Source: CAYNST01 sp964546435
Lineage (GTDB): Bacteria; Pseudomonadota; Gammaproteobacteria; Pseudomonadales; Cellvibrionaceae
Length of the DNA stretch: 7,800 nt
Assembly (NCBI GenBank): GCA_964546435.1
Contig: CAZJKJ010000106.1
Span: 1-7,800, forward strand
Direction of reading: 5' to 3'
Positions 4,444 to 7,800 of the stretch are shown here, one piece after another. A model generated the notes under the pieces. That model saw only the letters and a program-made list of their open reading frames with translations, searched no databases and was not told the origin of the DNA. A program made the position numbers and the translations under genes. Every line of letters starts with the position of its first letter. Position 1 is the stretch's first letter.

Positions 4444-7400
4444 ATGCGCTTGAATGTTAAGCGGTTGGGCGCGTTGACGTTGTTGACGTGTTTAGTTCCA
4501 GGAGTTGCTTCAGCAACATCATTGTTTGGCACGTTGCAGTCTTTATTCAAGCAGCAGAATACCGAACAACAAAAACTCCTGAGCGATGCGTACAACAACA
4601 TCGAGCAGTGTCTTGCAAAGCGATCAGGTAACAGCAAGACAGGCCGTGGAATTGATGCGCAGGTGAATGCTCTTGAAGTAACAGGCTGTATTCTGCTGTC
4701 CTCCGACAAGCGCAAGCTGCAACAACTTGCACTTGTTGCTCAAAGCGTTGCTCAGTGTCTGCGAGACGAAATTGCCGACGACGGACGAGTGACCGGGCGT
4801 GATCTGGTGGCCTGTCTGAAAGGCGCAAAAGAAGAGGTCGGTAGCGGCAACAATGGCAACAATGGCAACAATGGCAAGGATGGCGTAGAAACGCTGGTGG
4901 ATGCAGCCGAGAAGGCTCGGCGTCTGATGGGTACTGCCGTCGATACCGCCGTTCTGGCTGGGGGCGAGCCGGAATATCTGGCCATTCTCGAAAGCGAGTT
5001 CAATTACATTACGCCGGAAAACGTGGGCAAATGGGGTGAGCTGCAACCGAATTCTCCCGATGAATGGGAATTCGACGAACATGATTACCTGGTTAGTTAT
5101 GCGCAGGCTAACGACAAGCGTTATAAAGGTCACACCCTGGTGTGGCACTCTCAGGCGCCGGAATTCATCAACGATTCACTGACCGCCGATGAATTGCAGG
5201 ATCGCATCGCCGATCATATCTCCATAACCATGGGCCGCTACGCCGGCGAATTCCACGCATGGGACGTGGTCAACGAAGCCATTGAAGACGATGGATCATT
5301 CCGCAATTCCGTGTTCTATCGCAAACTCGGCGATAGCTATATTGCCGACGCGTTCCATCTTGCAAATTCCATCGATCGCAAGGCGAAGCTCTATTACAAC
5401 GATTACAACATCGCTGGCATCGACGCCAAATCCGACGCCGTTTACCAGTTGATGAAAGATCTGAAAGCGGCACGTGTGCCTGTGGATGGCGTTGGCTTCC
5501 AGATGCACCTGGAGGCGAGCAGTGCGCCCAGTTATGAAGAAATCGTTGCCAACTTCCAGCGCTTCGCAGCTCTGGGGCTGGATATCAACATCAGCGAGCT
5601 GGACGTGCGCATCGGAAATCTGCCCTGGGATTTCGCCAGCAAGCTGGCCATTCAGCAGCAGGTCTATCACCGGGTGGTGAGTGCCTGTGTCGCCGTGTCG
5701 GCCTGCGAATCCGTAACAACCTGGGGATTCACCGACAAGTTCAGCTGGATCGACGGCACTTATGGCCCGGATGATCCGTTGCAGTACAACGAACTCTATG
5801 CGAAGAAACCTGCGTATTTCGGCCTGGCGGACGGCTTTATGGGGATCGCACCCGATGGCCTTGGCACCATGCCGAACCTGGTCGCGAATGGTCACTTCGA
5901 GACCGGCCTGACCGGTTGGCAAAACTGGGGTGGCACCGCAGCAAGACTGCTTAAAAAGGCCTACGACGGCGAAGCGGCCATGACGGTCACGGACCGGACC
6001 GAAACCTGGAACGGCGCTGCCTACCCGGTGACCCACGTTGTCCAGGGTGGCCAGACTTATCACGCATCCGCCCAGGTGAGCATCGATAACGTCAATCAGG
6101 CACAGGTAGTGCTGGGGCTGCGCTATCGTTGCGAAGGCGGCGATGAGACCTACGTCGATATGGCTACCAATGTCGTCAGGAAGAAAAAATGGGCGCAACT
6201 GCAAGGTAGTGTGACTCTGCCTGAATGCGCAGTAGAAGATGCCGTCCTTTATGTAAACGGCCCTGCCGCCCGAGTGGATCTGGATGTCGATGCCGTCAGC
6301 CTGCGACCGCAGACTCTGGTTCCGGATGCCACCGGTCTGGGTCCGAACATTATCACCAATTCGGATTTCGAGTCGGATACGTTTGGCTGGTACGGTTTCG
6401 GTGATGCGACCATCGTGGCCTCTACCGCTCAAGCCAACTCCGGTAGCAAGAGCGGCTATGTGAGCAACCGTCTGCAGTCATGGCAAGGACCGGCAACCAG
6501 CCTGTTCCTGGATGCGGAAGCCGGTGCGCAATATCAAATGCTGGCCTGGGTACGTCTGGAATCCGGCACGGCGCCGATCAACGCGACCCTGCAGGTTTCA
6601 TGTCCGGCTGGAGAAGAGTACATCACGGTCGCCACGACCAACGCGACCGCGTCTGGCTGGTCCGTGGTCAGTGGAACCTTCACCGTTCCTCAGTGCGACT
6701 TCAGCGGCCTGAACCTTTACTTTGAAGGACCGGCAGCGGGTGTCAATTTCTTCCTGGATGACGTCTATGTGCGGGAAATTCCATCCGACGACGTCGACGG
6801 CAACCTGATGCCCAACTGGAGCTTTGAATCCGGTGTCAACGGCTGGGTCGGCTGGGGTGGATCCGTCATCGCCTCCAGCAGCGCTCACGCCCATAGCGGT
6901 ACCCGCAGCGCGTTGTTGTCGAACCGCAGCGGCGACTGGCAAGGTCCGGTGTTTAACCTCCTGCCCCTGGTGATCGCGGGCGAGACCTATGACATCGGTG
7001 CCTGGGGACGTATCGAAGGTGTCGATTACGACAATCTGCGCATCACGGTAAAAACGGTCTGTAATGGCACCACCGAGAACTACCACCAGCTGGACATGGT
7101 GACGGCGACAAGCACTGAGTGGACCGAACTGCAAGGCAGTATCACGCTGCCTCAGTGCGCCCTCACGGAAGCGTCCCTGTACTTCGACGGAGCGCAACCA
7201 GGCGTGAATATTTACCTGGATGATGTGGTCGTGCTGGGTGCAGCGAACACCGGCACCAATAATCTGGTCACCAATCCGGACTTCGAAGCCGGTCTGAATG
7301 GCTGGAGCACCTGGGGCGGCAGCCTCGCCACCTCCGGCGACGCCCACAGCGGTTCCTTCAGCGCCCTGCATACCGGTCGCACCGGCAACTGGCAGGGACC

Positions 7401-7701
7401 TGTCTACAACCTGCTGTCAGCCGTACAGGCCGGGGGTACTTACGACTTCAGCGCCTGGGGCAAACTTGGTGGTGCAAGTGCCGACTCCATGAACATCACT
7501 GTGAAAACGAACTGTAGTGAAAGCGGCGAGACCTACCATCAGGTTGCCTCACAAGTCGTCTACGACGATGAGTGGAGCGAGCTGAGCGGTACGTTGACAC
7601 TGCCGACCTGCAGCCTGACCGAAGTATCACTTTACTTCGACGGCCCCGCACAAGACGCCAATATTTATCTCGACGACGTCACTGTGACTGCAGCTCAATA
7701 A
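4444..7701 (+). CDS. secreted multimodular GH10 endo-beta-1,4-xylanase with four CBM4/9 modules
   Basis: A 1085-residue secreted enzyme that cleaves internal beta-1,4-xylose bonds of xylan outside the cell. A signal peptide (cleavage after VASA, residue 24) leads to an unrecognised region of about 110 residues with four cysteines (C56, C82, C105, C124). An Asn-Gly linker (135-147) follows, then the GH10 domain (about 149-470). GH10 motifs include ENVGKW (192-197), TLVWHSQ (H235), the acid/base glutamate E278 in WDVVNEA, and the nucleophile E385 in INISELD. The two glutamates are 107 residues apart, as expected. Four tandem CBM4/9-type modules then bind polysaccharide, at about 478-620, 635-776, 787-931 and 940-1085. 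Each opens with an N-x-x-x-N-x-x-F-E type motif and closes with L-Y-x-x-G...D-D-V or a variant. The ATG at 4444 has AGGAGA at seven bases. It is a single-gene unit closed by a strong terminator, probably exported by Sec and type II secretion (inference). Confidence 0.96.
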   Translation: MRLNVKRLGALTLLTCLVPGVASATSLFGTLQSLFKQQNTEQQKLLSDAYNNIEQCLAKRSGNSKTGRGIDAQVNALEVTGCILLSSDKRKLQQLALVAQSVAQCLRDEIADDGRVTGRDLVACLKGAKEEVGSGNNGNNGNNGKDGVETLVDAAEKARRLMGTAVDTAVLAGGEPEYLAILESEFNYITPENVGKWGELQPNSPDEWEFDEHDYLVSYAQANDKRYKGHTLVWHSQAPEFINDSLTADELQDRIADHISITMGRYAGEFHAWDVVNEAIEDDGSFRNSVFYRKLGDSYIADAFHLANSIDRKAKLYYNDYNIAGIDAKSDAVYQLMKDLKAARVPVDGVGFQMHLEASSAPSYEEIVANFQRFAALGLDINISELDVRIGNLPWDFASKLAIQQQVYHRVVSACVAVSACESVTTWGFTDKFSWIDGTYGPDDPLQYNELYAKKPAYFGLADGFMGIAPDGLGTMPNLVANGHFETGLTGWQNWGGTAARLLKKAYDGEAAMTVTDRTETWNGAAYPVTHVVQGGQTYHASAQVSIDNVNQAQVVLGLRYRCEGGDETYVDMATNVVRKKKWAQLQGSVTLPECAVEDAVLYVNGPAARVDLDVDAVSLRPQTLVPDATGLGPNIITNSDFESDTFGWYGFGDATIVASTAQANSGSKSGYVSNRLQSWQGPATSLFLDAEAGAQYQMLAWVRLESGTAPINATLQVSCPAGEEYITVATTNATASGWSVVSGTFTVPQCDFSGLNLYFEGPAAGVNFFLDDVYVREIPSDDVDGNLMPNWSFESGVNGWVGWGGSVIASSSAHAHSGTRSALLSNRSGDWQGPVFNLLPLVIAGETYDIGAWGRIEGVDYDNLRITVKTVCNGTTENYHQLDMVTATSTEWTELQGSITLPQCALTEASLYFDGAQPGVNIYLDDVVVLGAANTGTNNLVTNPDFEAGLNGWSTWGGSLATSGDAHSGSFSALHTGRTGNWQGPVYNLLSAVQAGGTYDFSAWGKLGGASADSMNITVKTNCSESGETYHQVASQVVYDDEWSELSGTLTLPTCSLTEVSLYFDGPAQDANIYLDDVTVTAAQ
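4846..4884 (+). repeat. 9-bp repeat encoding the Asn-Gly linker
   Basis: GGCAACAAT occurs three times in tandem (4846-4872), followed by the variant GGCAAGGAT and GGC, encoding GNNGNNGNNGKDG. It separates the four-cysteine N-terminal region from the GH10 domain and acts as a flexible linker. The perfect repeats could change in copy number by slippage in steps of three codons without breaking the frame. Confidence 0.85.
5875..7698 (+). repeat. four tandem CBM4/9 carbohydrate-binding modules within the xylanase
   Basis: Four modules of about 140-146 residues start at 5875, 6346, 6802 and 7261. Openings are NLVANGHFETGLTGW, NIITNSDFESDTFGW, NLMPNWSFESGVNGW and NLVTNPDFEAGLNGW. Each carries a W-x-G-P/A strand (WNGAAY in the first, WQGP in the other three), two cysteines, and a closing LY(V/F)(N/E/D)G motif. 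Modules 3 and 4 are most alike; module 1 is most divergent, with VDLDVDAV where the others have a LDDV ending. This points to internal duplication within the gene. Binding of xylan or beta-glucan is known for the family; specificity is not shown here. Confidence 0.85.
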
Positions 7702-7739
7702 CAAGAACCAGCCTGCCTGCAGCAGGCAACCCCTCCTGA

Positions 7740-7776
7740 CCCGCTCCCGCCATTGGCCGGAGCGGGTTTTTCTTTT
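7740..7776 (+). terminator. rho-independent terminator of the xylanase gene
   Basis: CCCGCTCC (7740-7747) pairs with GGAGCGGG (7759-7766), and an inner GCC/GGC extends the stem across one C-C mismatch. The tail TTTTTCTTTT follows at once. It lies 38 bases after the stop. A smaller GCCTGC/GCAGGC hairpin at 7711-7727 precedes it. Confidence 0.92.
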
Positions 7777-7800
7777 GTGGGTTATACAATTGCAGCTTTC

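Noticed and set aside
4846..4884. 9-bp repeat as a CRISPR-like or regulatory repeat
   Set aside because: It is in frame inside the xylanase and encodes a simple Asn-Gly linker.
5296..6432. 378-aa minus-strand frame inside the xylanase (and a 257-aa one at 6598-7371)
   Set aside because: Shadow frames in a GC-biased gene; the plus-strand xylanase has intact catalytic and binding motifs throughout.
1..7800. Transposase, integrase, tRNA or CRISPR array
   Set aside because: None seen on either strand, so mobility of the peptide cassette is not directly supported.

Overview
The window looks like part of the chromosome of a free-living, polysaccharide-degrading gammaproteobacterium, perhaps marine and Cellvibrionales-like. 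This is inferred from a secreted multimodular GH10 xylanase, a YbdG-type mechanosensitive channel, a LuxI-type autoinducer synthase and a periplasmic DsbA. No rRNA or other taxonomic marker is present, so the assignment is tentative.

Right half (about 4052-7800, + strand): a 392-base gene-free stretch holds a CRP/Vfr-like operator (TGTGA-N6-TCACT) and a hairpin. It is followed by one 1085-residue secreted xylanase: signal peptide, an unrecognised four-cysteine N-terminal region, an Asn-Gly linker, a GH10 catalytic domain and four tandem CBM4/9-type carbohydrate-binding modules. A strong intrinsic terminator ends the unit.

Middle (2765-4051, - strand): a YbdG/MscM-family mechanosensitive channel.

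Left half (1-2729, - strand): the most interesting part. A perfect 24-bp lux-box-like palindrome precedes a luxI-type acyl-homoserine-lactone synthase gene. Its stop codon overlaps the start of an unrecognised 297-residue protein (TGATG), and a DsbA-like oxidoreductase gene with a CRHC active site follows. Downstream, in an AT-rich tract, are three very short genes, the last cut by the window edge. The two complete ones encode 40- and 46-residue peptides with textbook double-glycine leaders (hydrophobic at -4, -7 and -12, acidic at -8, GG at -2/-1) and short hydrophobic or cationic cores; the partial third has a paralogous leader start. All three have good ribosome binding sites.

Proposed reading (inference): a population-density-controlled locus in which the AHL synthase drives itself and, directly or through read-through, a maturation protein and a cassette of exported bacteriocin- or signal-like peptides. 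The expected C39-peptidase ABC exporter, immunity genes and cognate LuxR are not in the window and would be sought beyond the left edge.
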